Assembly (NCBI GenBank): GCA_964017065.1
Contig: OZ024788.1
Coordinates: 1,196,305 to 1,260,304 of the forward strand
DNA: 64,000 nt
From: Haliclona indistincta
Taxonomy: Eukaryota; Porifera; Demospongiae; Haplosclerida; Chalinidae
Reading direction: 5' to 3'
The position numbers and the translations under genes are program-made. Below are positions 22,321-35,100 of the stretch, one piece after another. Numbering within the stretch: position 1 is the first letter of the stretch; each line of letters opens with the position of its first letter. The notes beneath the pieces are model-generated. The model made no database searches. It was not told the origin of the DNA and worked only from the letters and a program-made list of their open reading frames with translations.

Positions 22321-25300
22321 CTGACTAAGGACAAGTTAGGCGACACTGCATTGTCTCTTGCTAGTTGCAACTATGATATCATTAAACTATTTGAACCATT
22401 CGAAGAGTGCAGGACAGCCTTCCCAGTGCACACGTTCACTAAACTGATACTCACAGGAGACAGTGGAGCTGGTAAGACTACCACAACTGAACTCATCGTC
22501 CGCCTAGCTAGTTCTACAGCTGTAGAGTGTGTCGCTGATGTTCAACGCTACACAGCAGGGATCGTTCCACACCACATCCAGAGTAAGCTGCTGGGCAACT
22601 TTGTCGTGTATGACTTTGCTGGACAGCTAGAATACTACTCGAGTCATGATGCCGTGCTCGAGCAAGTGATGCGAAGGTCAGCAGCCATGTTTCTCTGTGT
22701 GGTAGACCTGAGTGAGAGCAAGGAGAAGATCTGTGAGTCACTCCACTACTGGCTAAGCTTTATCGACAATGCCTGCAGCACAGCAGAGGGACGATCGCAC
22801 GTGGTGATCATTGGTAGCCATGCCGACCAGGTCACGTCGTCGGTGGAGGAGAAGAGCTCGCTGCTGCAGACCATCATAGCTACCAGAAGAGTAAGACGCC
22901 AGGAGTATGTGGAGTGCATTGCTATGGACTGTCGCAGAGCCAACACTGTCGCTTCGCGTCGTTTGATCGCCACACTCACTAACAGCCAGAAAGCCATCAC
23001 TGCCAATCAGCCCGTCATCCACTACTATTCTCACGTCGTCTACGCATTCCTTCGTACTAAGCTGAACGTGGTAGGCTGTACACTACATGATCTTGTCTCT
23101 GAAATCGCTAAGGAAAACGATTCTTCTCTCCCTAGTGACCAGTCTGTCCTCACAGAGATCCTCACCACTCTCAGCGATAAAGGTCTCATCCTCTTTATAC
23201 ACCATCATCAATCCAGCTGGATCGTACTGAAGACAGAAGCCTTGCTAAACGAAATCAATGGAACACTGTTTGCTCCTGACCACTTCAAGGAGCATCGTGA
23301 TCTTGCCAGCAACACTGGCATAGTACCCGTCTCTAACCTTCACAAAGTGTTTCCCGACTACAACTCAGAAATGCTCATCGGATTTCTTACTTCATTAGAT
23401 TTCTGTCGACGAGTGGACCCATCAGTGCTGCAGTATACCAACCTCCAGACCACACCCTCTCACTCCACAGCTGATCTCCTCTTCTTCCCTGGTCTCGTTC
23501 AGTCAGAGCGACCAGACAACCTCGTCCAGCAGCTGGGAGCACTAGAGTTTGGCTGGTGTCTGAGGTGTATGGATCCACACGAGTTCTTGAGCTCTCGTTT
23601 TCTTCATCTTTTCCTACTTTCCGTTGCCTATGAATTTCCTCTAGCCAGTCGATTTAACCCTTACTCTTCCATCAGTGGTCTCCAGCGCAAATGTACAATA
23701 TGGAGGAATGGCATCTTCTGGAGGGACGACAACAACACTTGTACTGTGATAGAGCTCCTTGACAACAACCGATGTGTGATGGTGGCTATGTCATACACCA
23801 GTACAGTAGAGTATGCCAAGCTCCGTGGTTCTCTTATAGCACTAATCCGTCGCCTCCTGCACAAGCATTCTCCAGCTCCAGAGGTGTGTGAGTTCCTCAT
23901 CTCTCCCAACCATGTCCGCCAGTACCCCATTGATACCTTCCCTGACACTGACCTGTTCGACATGTGTGACGTTGCTCGATCCATCCTACAACGCAAGCCA
24001 GTGGTCCTCAGCCATGGAGATGGGCGTGGTCATCTTGAAACACAGTCACTTCCCTTTGAGCCTTACCACCTCCTTGCTCCCTCTTATGTCTCTCAACTGT
24101 TCAATCCTAACATGGCAGACCAGCCAGTTTTTGGTCCTCTCCTCCAGGAGGTAAAGCAGCTCTGTCATGAAACTAAGAACAAGCCACAAGTGTACAAGGA
24201 ACTGAGAGAGCATCTGGACAAGCTGAGTCTATTCGCTGGCAGCAATCCTCTGGTGAGCAGTGTGGCTGTACTGTAGCATGTGATGGTAGTAATGTTTCTC
24301 TGGTGTGTACAGGAGGTGGCTGGCTTTAAAGAGCAGGACCTACCAAGTGATCCACCCACAGCTGCTGGTAGCTCCAGTACCCTCAGTGAGTCACACATGT
24401 ACACAAGTTGTGAAAGTATTGTTATTGTATGTTCAGGCTCAGTTAGTCAGACTCCTCCCAGTACTCACTCTGATCCACCAGTACCCAGTGTAGACCTGTC
24501 CAATATACCTGATGATGGTACACTAGGTGAGTCAATATCAACACTTTTGAGTTTTCAATCACAACAATTATTTGTATCATTGTAGATATCCGGTCTCATC
24601 TTGCTGTACTGCTTGTAGTCCTGAGAAGCACTGTGTGTCAATGGTTTGAGCTAGGACTACAGCTTGGACTGGATTACTTCACGCTAAGTGTAATTGAGAA
24701 GGACAGCAGAGGGTCTAAAGAGAGTATGAGAGAGATGCTGGTATCATGGCTGAAGGGTCAGGGAGGAGAGTGTACTAAACACACTCTCAGAACAGCTCTA
24801 TTGAACACTGACTGCAGGATAGCAGTGATTAGACCATGATTCTATACTATCACAAAAAAAATGAATGTAGTTATTATTTTTTTGAATAAAACATTGAGCT
24901 ATGAATAATAATAGCTAAAACATTCCTCTCTTGTATTTAGAGTAGTAACGGGTATGTAGTGGGCGTGGTTTGTGCCGAGAGGGTGGGCGTGACTGATGTG
25001 AGCTGGACAGCATCAGAGAAACAGTAGCAGTAGCCACGCCTACAGATAGATTCACAGTCACAAATCACACTCACTTATCACACACCCTAGCTCACCTTCT
25101 TCGTTGGGTGGTTTAATCCCGTATCGTGAAGCTGTTCTACTGGACACTACACGGCAAGGAGGGGCTGATGGTGAACTACTGCTCTCCATCAGGTCTTCTC
25201 TACTGCTTGCTGTAGGTCCAGTGTCTCCTTGATCAGCTGTCTTCCTCCTGTTCTGAAGGCTCTCCACTGCTTCAGCTACCCTCATCTTGTGTGTTGCTGT

Positions 25301-25394
25301 TCTCTTACCCCAGAGCTTGGTCTCACCATGATGATCAACACTAGTAGTACCAAGCAGTGTCACTGGATTCTATAACAACAGAGACGACACTCAC

Positions 25395-25432
<38 letters not shown>

Positions 25433-26361
25433 TGAAAATTCTTTTCATTATCTCTACACACACTCATACAGTGACTCACATAACTGGACTTCATTGCTGT
25501 GTAATAGTTCTCATCTTCATCTCTGCTCAGTGATGGCTCTGTCCGAAGTGCCTTGCGACCATTGTATGTGATAGTCAGAGAAGATGTGGGACGAGAGATA
25601 GGCTTAAGAGGGGCGGGGTCACCTGTGGGTGTGGTCAAGTCACTATTGTAAGAGGTGTGGTCGTTGTGAAGAGCGTCTCGATCGGTTAACGTCAGTTTGT
25701 TAGTGAGTGAGGGATAGGGATGGAATGATTGAGAGGGAACGACAGGTGAGAGAGGGAGAGAGGGTGAGAGACTCGGGAGAGGAGAGGAGCAATGAGAGGA
25801 AGGAGAAGACTTGGTTGGAGTAGGGAAATCAGGAGGAGAGATGGATCGAGGGGTTACACAGCGAGTGAGGTGAGAGCTGAGGTCACGTGATAAAGAACCA
25901 GACGATGGAGAGTCGAGGAATAAGTGAGATGATCGTTGCTGTAGTCGGCGCCGCAAGTGGGTGTGTCTATCTTCCTCAAGTTGCTGACTACCAGTGTGTT
26001 CGACCTGTTTACCATCTTGCTCAACTTGTTGACGATCTTGTACAGTTTGTTTATCTTCTTGTAGTCTTTGTTTACTATCCCGTTCTTGGTATTGTTGTGC
26101 TATCGGTTGTCCATCAAACCTGACGTACTCTAGTGCAGTGTGTTGAGGTGAAGGATCCTTCTTTGTAGTGGTTGGTAGTTGCTGTCGACTGGATGACTGC
26201 TGCTGCTGCATGATGTAGGGACGTAGCTGCTTGAAGAGATGAGACAAGCTGACTAGATTATGGGTACTACTGCGAGACTGACTCCCCTGCAGCAGACCTG
26301 CTGTCCGTGAGTTAGTGGGGACATTATCTAGAGTGGGAGAAAGAACTTGAAGCTCATCACT

Positions 26362-26955
26362 TTAACCCTTTAACTCCTAATGACGCCTTTTGGTGTCATA
26401 ATTGACTCCACCTACTCTAGACGTCATAACTAGTGTGAAAAGTGCTCTAGAAAGGTGAAATCAAGTTTAATTGCAAATTACCTGAAAACCCACTGTTTTT
26501 CGTTGCGTCCTCCCCACTAAACCATATAGAATGGGGGATTTTTAAAGGGGGTGTCCCCTTTAACCTGGGGTTTGAAGGGGGAAAGCCCCTCACCGCTTTT
26601 GGCATTTGGGGGCTTCGGGATGCCCGGAAATGCATACTTTGGCATAGAATATGGTCTAAACTATGCTGTTTGCTCACCTGGGCACCACCAGGTTTTTGTA
26701 ACAGTCACCAGGGCTAAACAAAGACTAAAATTGGCTGAAAATGACGAGGATGCAGCACTTAAGTGGCTTCTGTTCCGAAGTGGGAGTGGCCAACTCAGAG
26801 TTTAGTACACGGTCGTAAACTTTGAAATGCCAGGAAAAAACAGTGCTAGTTTGGAACAGCTAGCGTACTGCATGTTGTAGAAAATTGCAAGACAAACTGT
26901 CAGTTTAGAGGAAGTCAAATTGTCGTCAAATTAATTCAGTAATTAAAGGTTTATG
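26362..26955. mobile_element. Second copy of the 590-bp interspersed element
   Basis: Same position and nearly the same sequence as 12676-13262, so it was inserted before blocks 1 and 2 separated. It carries an open frame of about 84 codons (26551-26805) that is frameshifted in the other copy. Function unknown. Confidence 0.55.
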
Positions 26956-27070
26956 ATAAAACACAAAATATATCATTTCTGGTTTAAAAGATGAGACATA
27001 ATTATACATGTAAGTTGAAACAACGTAAAGTGAGGATTTTGACAGTGTTAAAATTAATTTTGTTAACTAA

Positions 27071-27244
27071 TAGTGCGTTTACACAGCAACTTCAGAACTG
27101 TGCCAGACTGGTGTAGTTTTATTTCTAAAGGTTGATAGTAGTACAACAACTTGCACTTCCCAAGTCACTCTATTAATATCAAACTTTGAAAATAAAATTA
27201 AAGTAGTCTGGTCCAGTTCTAAAGTTGCTAGTGTAAACGCACTA
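27071..27244. mobile_element. Harbinger-type MITE, 174 bp, intact
   Basis: Perfect ends TAGTGCGTTTACAC in inverted orientation, flanked by TAA target duplications. It sits at the same site as the interrupted copy in block 1, but block 3 lacks it. Confidence 0.8.
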
Positions 27245-27624
27245 TAAGGCTCATTATGAAACGTTGAAATGAAAGTTTGAAGTTGTGAATAAAAAATTTT
27301 CATCTTCACCAAAATAATTTCTCCTCATGCCCTCATAATATTCTACACTGCCTCCCTCCCTCCCTCCCTCCCTTCATTGGACAGTACCTTCATGTTGTGG
27401 TGCTAGGTCCTGTAGATGAGACACCATGTACTGTGAGGTGAAGGGACCAACACCTGCTCCACCTGATGATAGAGGAGGGATAGAGGATGCTGGAGGAGCG
27501 ACTTGAGGGAGAGAGGAACGAGATGAAGACAGCTTAGACTGAGAGAGAGACACTGGTAGGATAGTCATGGGACCATCCATGAGGTTGAATGAGCCGAGAG
27601 ATCCACATGAACCAAGACGATGAT

Positions 27625-27717
<93 letters not shown>

Positions 27718-28907
27718 TGGATGTGAGATAACACTAAATGCTCATTGCTGACAAACATGTCAGTGAGAGAGTAATGATGTCCACTCTTATGGGTTGAGCA
27801 GTCAACCAGTTGGTAATGTCAGTACATTTTAAACTGACCTCTGTTTGATTCCAAAGCAAAAGTGCTGCCATCAAATGTTTCAGTCTGTGAATGAAAAGAA
27901 AAATAAATGATAATGATGAAGAGATTTTGTTTGTGTGAGCTCACATGCATTGGATAGTCCAGAGAAGAGTCACTGCAACGCTGAAGAGAGAATGGATGTG
28001 AGCAAATAGTATAGATGCTAGCTTACCCTGCGATATCTCTCTTGCACTCTCTCTCTAGTGTGTGTTGGGATACCACCAGTGACAGATGTAGATGATAGAG
28101 AGGCGGGGAGAGTGGGAGGGGCTGTAACCATGGTCACTTCAGGCAACACCTACACAACGACAATCACAGGTGCATGTGTATGAAAAAATTACCACGCTTA
28201 CCTGGTCGGTTTTGTTTACAGTCGATGGTTCAGTTGACGCTGACTGAGGTGGTACATGGATAGGAGGAGGAGGTAGAGAGGAGGGAGTGAGCCCCTGAGA
28301 TAATAAGAGATGAAGAAAGGGATTATGTATTTGTATCTCGCACGCTTGCTCACTCACTCACACACTCACACACTCACTCACTCACTCACATGTTGGAGCT
28401 GACTGGACTGTTTGTGGGTCATTCTCAGCTGTGCCTTGCGATCTCTCTCCTTGCGAGAATGAAGCTTCTTTTTCTTCTTCTAAACAAACAAGCAAAAAGT
28501 AGTTAAAAAGATGGACCCGTATGTCCTAAATTGCACAATACACCGTCTTCAGTCAATACCTTGTGTTTGGATGATGTTACATGAAGATGGTGGACTGGAG
28601 GACCATTAGAGTCAGAGCTGTCACTACCTTGATCACTGAGAGAGAGAGTGAGTGAGAGAGTGAGCAATGGGTGAGTGGGTGGGTGAGTTGGTGGGTGAGT
28701 GAGTGAGTGAGTGAGTGAGTGAGGTCACCTTGAGTTGAACTCAGCTAGTAGTTGAGCTGCTATTGGTAGGTCCAGTGGGTCTACATGAGGAGGGACAGTG
28801 TGTCCTAGTGCTGTCAGCTTAGCTATCACAGCTTGACGATACTCATCAGTGATGGCTGCTAGAATACGCTGAACCTAGCAAAGAATAAGAGAGAAGGAGA
28901 GGGGATG

Positions 28908-29042
28908 AAGGGAGGGAGAGGGGAATGGAGGGAGGGAGGGAGAGGGATGGATGGAGGGAGGGAGGGAGGGAGGGAGGGAGGGAGGGAGGGAGGGAGGGAG
29001 GGAGGGAGGGAGGGAGGGAGGGAGGGAGGGAGGGAGGGAGAG
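28908..29042. repeat. (GGGA)n expansion in a CCP2 intron
   Basis: About 135 bases dominated by GGGA. The orthologous introns have short versions (17000-17100, 38960-39050). Confidence 0.95.
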
Positions 29043-29255
29043 AGGAAGGGAGAGGGAGGTGGAGAGAGAGAGAACCTTGGTTTGATCAGGATCACAGTAG
29101 TCTAGTAATGTGTCACATAATGAGTATCCCATGCTCTCAAGATCTTTGATGGAGAAATGGCAGTTTTCACCAGGCGTGAGATTAGAACCACAGAATGTAG
29201 CCTGCATGAAGAGAGAGAGAGAGAGAGAGAGAGTGTGTGTGTGTGTGTGTGTTTC

Positions 29256-29680
29256 CTCTGGTAGAGCCAGGACACCTGTACACTAAGCAGTGTACAGGTG
29301 TCCTGTGAGGCAGCTAGACTCTGCTTTACAGAGGGTACATGAATACATCCACAGAGGGTACAGGGTACTGTCTAGCTGCCTCACAGAGGATCACTGGTAG
29401 AGCAAGGACACCTGTGCACTAAGCAGTGTCTAACTGCCTCACAGAGGGTCACTGGTAGAGCCAGGACACCTGTGCACTAAGCAGTGTCTAGCTGCCTCAC
29501 AGAGGGTCACTGGTAGAGCCAGGACACCAGTGCACTAAGCAGTGTCTATCTGCCTCACAGAGGGTCACTGGTGGAGCCAGGACACCTGTGCACTAAGCAG
29601 TGTCTAGCTGCCCCACAGAGGGTCACTGGTAGAGCCAGGACACCTGTGCACTAAGCAGTGTCTAGCTGCCTCACTCACCT
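29256..29680. repeat. 58-bp minisatellite in a CCP2 intron, about six copies
   Basis: Same unit and position as in CCP1, including the hairpin at the start. Confidence 0.9.
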
Positions 29681-30308
29681 CCATGGTGTAGCTGTTAATA
29701 ATACCTAGTTCTTTCCACATGAACACACGACTGGTTCCTTCCTATAGAGAGGTATGGTACAGTAATGGTCACATATTGAGTAAGATAACATATTGACCTT
29801 GCTTTTTTGAACTTTAAAATTTGAGCTATGAAACGAGAATTTTGTAGGAGCATTGTTTGCTAACATACGAGGAAACATCCGGGAGTGGAACCGATTGGAC
29901 GTGTTCTGACTATAGAAGAAGATAAGAGTGAGCGGTTAAAGTGAACGGCCGACAATTATTAGGTAGCAGAGGGAACAGGCTCACATGTCGTCACATCCAT
30001 ATATGAACACGTTCTGTTTGCGACTGTGACCATGTAAATCACAGAATAGTACCACTTCTCTATCCTCTGCCAACCTGAAGAAAATAGCAAAAATCCATCA
30101 CATCGTGACAATACTCGTTTTGGTCTTTTGTTCACTTTTTGACTAGTTGCTTGGTGTGCCAGACTGTAGGATACGCCTCTTTGATCTTGGTACGATAGTT
30201 TCTGTTGAGGTCTCTCCCAGCTAGTGAGCAGCGATAGTTACCAACAATGACACCATCAGGATTTAACATATAGGGACCACCTTGAAGACAAATACATCAC
30301 GAAGCAAC

Positions 30309-30309
<1 letters not shown>

Positions 30310-30357
<48 letters not shown>

Positions 30358-30404
30358 AGGGAGGGAGGGAGGGAGGGAGGGAGGGAGGGAGGGAGGGAGG
30401 GAGG

Positions 30405-30456
<52 letters not shown>
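30310..30456. repeat. Fused GA/GGGA tract at the site of the lost HPGE exon
   Basis: Pattern (GA)n-(GGGA)n-(GA)n. Its left flank matches the left flank of the tract at 40063 and its right flank matches the right end of the tract at 40500. The stretch between those tracts, including the exon, is missing. Confidence 0.9.
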
Positions 30457-30458
<2 letters not shown>

Positions 30459-30644
30459 ATGACATAATTCAATCATTCTCTTGCTTACTTGTGTCTCTGC
30501 TCGGCTGCTAGCTGGTGATGTGATGGTGAGGAGAGGGACTGGATTACCAGCTAGTGTGTGGCACAGAGTAAGCTGCTTACAGAACTGAGAACGGACAGGA
30601 TTACAAGCAATGAAGTAGAGATAATCCTGAGAGAGACAACAGCA

Positions 30645-30838
30645 ACACTCACTCACTCACTCATCCACTCACTCATCCACTCACTCATCCACTCACTCAT
30701 CCACTCACTCATCCACTCACTCATCCACTCACTCATCCACTCACTCACTCACTCACTCACTCACTCACTCACTCACTCACTCACTCACTCACACACTCAC
30801 TCACTCACTCACTCACTCACTCTCTCACTCACTCACTC
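30645..30838. repeat. (CACT)n / (CATC)n array
   Basis: Seven repeats of CACTCACTCATC followed by pure CACT repeats. It is the expanded remnant of donor-side repeats in CCP2. Confidence 0.95.
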
Positions 30839-30884
30839 AGGTAGGTAGGTACTAGTAGTGAGATCACAGGTGAGTGAGTGAGTT

Positions 30885-31855
30885 GTTCTAGCTCACACTT
30901 GTACTGCCGTGGGTAGGTTGCCGCTCTCGAATCATGCCTCAAAGAACAGTGTCTGCTCTGTGACGAGGCTAGTGGATCATCAATGGAGCTATTTCCTTCC
31001 TGGTATAGTTCCTGCATGTAGTGTGTCCTCTGAAAGTAGACCACTAAATCCCTCTCTCTCCCTCTTTCTCATGGGTCAGCATGATCTGTGTGAATCAGTA
31101 AACTATAAAGAAGCATAGTTTAGACAGCACTCTAGTGTGTTGTGATCAGTCTGATTACGTGACAATCTCTGAGTCACAGTCTCCACTCACAGTATCATGG
31201 GTTCCATGGTGTGCCGCCAGCTGATCAGTTGCTGCAGGTAAGGTGATCTGTATCATTACTGAGCTAGTGCAGTGATAACTAGCTGGATCAGGAGAGCTGA
31301 CTACTGAACTAACAACTGATGTGGAACATTTTACTCTACTGATGTTGAATTCTATATTGCAGATTTGGTTTCAGATTTACAATGTTCAGTAAATATATAT
31401 ATTTTTGCAGTTTCTTAGGAATAAAGTGAAATATTTGCAGTTCAACTTAATCTGTATTGTCAGTATCATGTATAGATATGGACTAGATGATGAGACCATC
31501 ATTATGATGAGTGAGCTAAGTGAAAGAGTGAGTATGTGAGTGAGCTAGTGTCTGTGTGTGACTCACTTAGCTTCAGTCATCTCTATTCCATGATGCTGTA
31601 CACAATATTGACTCACAGTACTAGCAGTGACACACTCACATCACTCACCTTCTATCAGGTGTGCTCGAGCAGCAGTGGAGAAATCAAGCTGAGAGAAGCA
31701 AGTTGGTAGTATTGCTGGTCTTGGAGTGATATAGTAACAGGCTCTCTCTCTGAGCTGCTGGTAGTCTCCATAATAACCTAACCAGCACAGGGGCTAGGAG
31801 GGCAGTAGGTGAGTTAGGACACACACATCACTCACTGGGTTCATCGATCCACCAT
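30885..31855. repeat. Single diverged copy of the 1208-bp unit
   Basis: It lacks the hydrophobic-exon and X-box part (replaced near 30990) and has small indels. The leader exon frame (ATG near 31772, minus) is broken by two extra bases. It sits head-to-head with ROCO3 as the triplicated units do with ROCO1. Confidence 0.85.
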
Positions 31856-32133
31856 AATTTATCTTCTCCACTTCGCTATATGTATATCATCTTGAGTCAC
31901 GCTTCTCTACACTGACTGATGAGGGACCTATACTGTTCTTCTGTATAAGTCAAGTGCTATACATGACATGTACGTAGGCTCGCTTCTCTTTTGGCGGCAT
32001 GGCGGGTGAACATCACGTGATTATTATAATTTATTTTGCTGCTGCTAGGAAACCACAAGATCAACTCACAGCTTAGGGCGCGCGGACCTAGTTTTCTAAG
32101 TGGAGAGTAGTTGAGATTTAGCGAGGCAGAACA
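31856..32133 (+). promoter_or_regulatory. ROCO3 promoter region
   Basis: Counterpart of 7642-7922, with several small deletions. It keeps ATCACGTGAT and TGGCGGCATGGCGG, so these are the best candidate control sites. Confidence 0.45.
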
Positions 32134-35100
32134 ATGGCTGATGGACGACTAGAAGAAAAATGCATAATCGCGTTTAAGAACGGAAACAAGCTTTTGGCGG
32201 AGCAGCTGCTACCCAGCATACCACAACCAGCTAACATCACGACAACGTTCGAGTCCAGACTGTATCCTATTGAGTTATCATTGGTCTCTCTGCTCCACCT
32301 AGCTGCGCACTGGGGCTGGAGGAATGTCGTCACGGCGCTAGTATCTGTGTATAATTGTGCCGCCAACTGCAAGGACGAGATTGGACACATTCCACTGCAT
32401 TATGCCGCCAGCAATGGACACCTCGAGGTGGTGAAATATTTCATAGTTGAACTACATTGTGACCCTATGGACAAGAACCAGTATGGCAATACACCACTTC
32501 GCTATGCTTGTCGCCATGGTAACCTCAACATTGCTCAGTATCTCATCAGAGAGGGACACTGTAACCCATCATGTGAGAACAAGTATGGCTCTACACCACT
32601 TCACTATGCTTGTGCTAATGGTCACCTCAACATTGCTCAGTATCTCATCAGAGAGGAACACTGTAACCCATCATGTGAGGACAATGATGGCAAGACACCA
32701 CTTCACCGGGCTAGTAGTAATGGTCACCTCAACATTGCTCAGTATCTCATCAGAGAGGAATACTGTAACCCATCATGTGAGAACAAGTATGGCTCTACAC
32801 CACTTCACTATGCTTGTGCTAATGGTCACCTCAACATTGCTCAGTATCTCATCAGAGAGGAACACTGTGACCCATCATGTGAGGACAATGATGGCTCTAC
32901 ACCACTTCACTATGCTTGTATTAATGGTCATCTCAACATTGCTCAGTATCTCATCAGAGAGGAACACTGTAACCCATCATGTGAGAGCAATGGTGGCACT
33001 ACACCACTTCACTTTGCTTGTCTACATGACCACGCCCACATTGTACAATATCTGTTATCAACTGGTCTGGTCAATCCACTGACTAAGGACAAGTCTGGCA
33101 ACACTGCATTGTCCTGGGCTAGTGGCAAGTATGACATCATTAAACTATTTGAACCATTCGAAGAGTGCAGGACAGCCTTCCCGGTGCACACGTTCACTAA
33201 ACTGATACTCACAGGAGACAGTGGAGCTGGTAAGACTACCATAACTGAACTCATCGTCTGCCTAGCTAGTTCTACAGCTGTAGAGTGTGTCGCTGATGTT
33301 CAACGCTACACAGCAGGGATCGTTCCACACCACATCCAGAGTGAGCAGCTGGGCAACTTTGTCGTGTATGACTTTGCTGGACAGCAAGAATACTACTCGA
33401 GTCATGATGCCGTGCTCGAGCAAGTGATGCGAAGGTCAGCAGCCATGTTTATCTGTGTGGTAGACCTGAGTAAGAGCAAGGAGAAGATCTGTGAGTCGGT
33501 CCACTACTGGCTAAGCTTTATCGACAATGCCTGCAGCACAGCAGAGGGACGATCGCACGTGGTGATCATTGGTAGCCATGCCGACCAGGTCACGTCGTCG
33601 GTGGAGGAGAAGAGCTCGCTGCTGCAGACCATCATAGCTACCAGAAGAGTAAGACGCCAGGAGTATGTGGAGTGCATTGCTATGGACTGTCGCAGAACCA
33701 ACACTGTCGCTTCGCGTTGTTTGATCGCCACACTCACCAACAGCCAGAAAGCCATCGCTGCCTGTCAGCCCGTCATCCACTACTATTCTCACGTCGTCTA
33801 CGCGTTCCTTCGTACCAAGCTGAACGTGGTAGGCTGTACACTACATGATCTTGTCTCTGCAATCGCTAAGGAAAACGATTCTTCTCTCCCTAGCGACCAG
33901 TCAGTCCTCACAGAGATCCTCACCACTCTCAGTGATAAAGGTCTCATCCTCTTTATACACCATCATCAATCCAGCTGGATCGTAGTGAAGACAGAAGCCT
34001 TGCTAAACGAAATCAACGGAACACTGTTTGCTCCAGACCACTTCAAGGAGCATCGTGATCTTGCCAGCAACACTGGCATAGTACCCGTCTCTAACCTTCA
34101 CAAAGTGTTTCCTGACTACAACTCAGAAATGCTCGTCGGATTTCTCACTTCATTAGATTTCTGTCGACCAGTGGACCCATCAGTGCTGCAGTATACCAAC
34201 CTCCAGACCACACCCTCTCACTCCACAGCTGATCTCCTCTTCTTCCCTGGTCTCGTTCAGTCAGAGCGACCAGACAGCCTCGTCCAGCAGCTAGGAGCAC
34301 TAGAGTTTGGCTGGTGTCTGAGGAGCATGGATCCACACGAGTTCTTGAGCTCTCGTTTTCTTCATCTTCTCCTACTTTCCGTTGCCTATGAATTTCCTCT
34401 AGCTAGTCGATTTAACCCTTACTCTTCCGTCAGTGGTCTCCAGCGCAAGTGTACAATATGGAGGAATGGCATCTTCTGGAGGGACGACAACAACACTTGT
34501 ACTGTGATAGAGCTCCTTGACAACAACCGATGTGTGATGGTGGCTATGTCATACACCAGTACAGTAGAGTATGCCAAGCTCCGTGGTTCTCTTATAGCAC
34601 TAATCCGTCGCCTCCTACACAAGCATTCTCCAGCTCCAAAAACGTGCGAGTTCCTCATCTCTCCCAACCTTGTCCGCCAGTACCCCATTGATACCTTCCC
34701 TGAAACGGACCTTTTCGACATGTGTGACGTTGCTCGATCCATCCTACAATGCAAGCCAGTGGTCCTCAGCCATGGAGATGGGCGTGGTCATCTTGAAATA
34801 CAGTCACTTCCCTTTGAGCCTTACCACCTCCTTGCTCCCTCTTATGTGTCTCAACTGTTCGATTTAAACATGGCTGACCAACCAGTTCCTGGTCCTCTCC
34901 TTCAGGAGGTAAGGCAGCTCTGTCATGACACTAAGATCAAGCCACAAGTGTACAAGGAACTGAGAGAGCACCTGGACAAGCTGAGTATTTTCGCTGGCAG
35001 TAATCCTCTGGTGAGCAGTGTGGCTGTACTGTAGCATGTGATGGTATACTAGTAATGTTTCTCTGGTGTGTACAGGAGGTGGCTGGCTTGAAGGAGCTGG

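Larger units (their letters stand above)
20026..24839 (+). pseudogene. ROCO2: ANK-Roc-COR-Death gene broken by indels and two transposons
   Basis: ATG at 20026 matches ROCO1. Single-base deletions near 20210-20215 and 20270-20275 break the frame in the first ankyrin region. The ankyrin frame then continues from about 20280 to 20757, where a foldback element is inserted. A second element sits at 21814-22320. From 22321 the Roc (GDSGAGKTT, DFAGQ) and COR regions are intact to the donor at 24253, closely resembling ROCO1 and ROCO3. Exons 24313-24385, 24437-24526 and 24586-24839 finish the gene in phase with a proline/serine linker and a Death-like domain (QWFELGLQLGLD, VIEKDSRG, MREMLVSWLKG) that differs from those of ROCO1 and ROCO3. 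The ankyrin part is dead in this assembly; the Roc-COR-Death part could still be expressed from a new start. Confidence 0.8.
24915..30968 (-). pseudogene. CCP2: cytosolic carboxypeptidase copy lacking its HPGE exon
   Basis: Minus-strand exons match CCP3 from the terminal exon (stop TAG at 24915-24917) to the DYLY exon near 30626. Several lesions make it inactive. The exon with the HPGE zinc ligands is absent; one long GA/GGGA tract (30310-30456) lies where it should be. The next exon has two extra bases near 30269 (CATATAGGG versus CATAGGG), which shifts the frame before the NPDG motif. Three upstream exons (counterparts of 40954-41589) are missing. The remaining EARFESGNL exon (30968-30897) has an 11-base deletion, and the leader exon near 31770 has two extra bases. 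Tail exons are otherwise well kept. Confidence 0.8.

Noticed and set aside
32447..33082. 211-codon second frame in the ROCO3 ankyrin region
   Set aside because: It is a frame shadow that stays open because the 99-bp repeats are nearly identical and lack stops in that frame.
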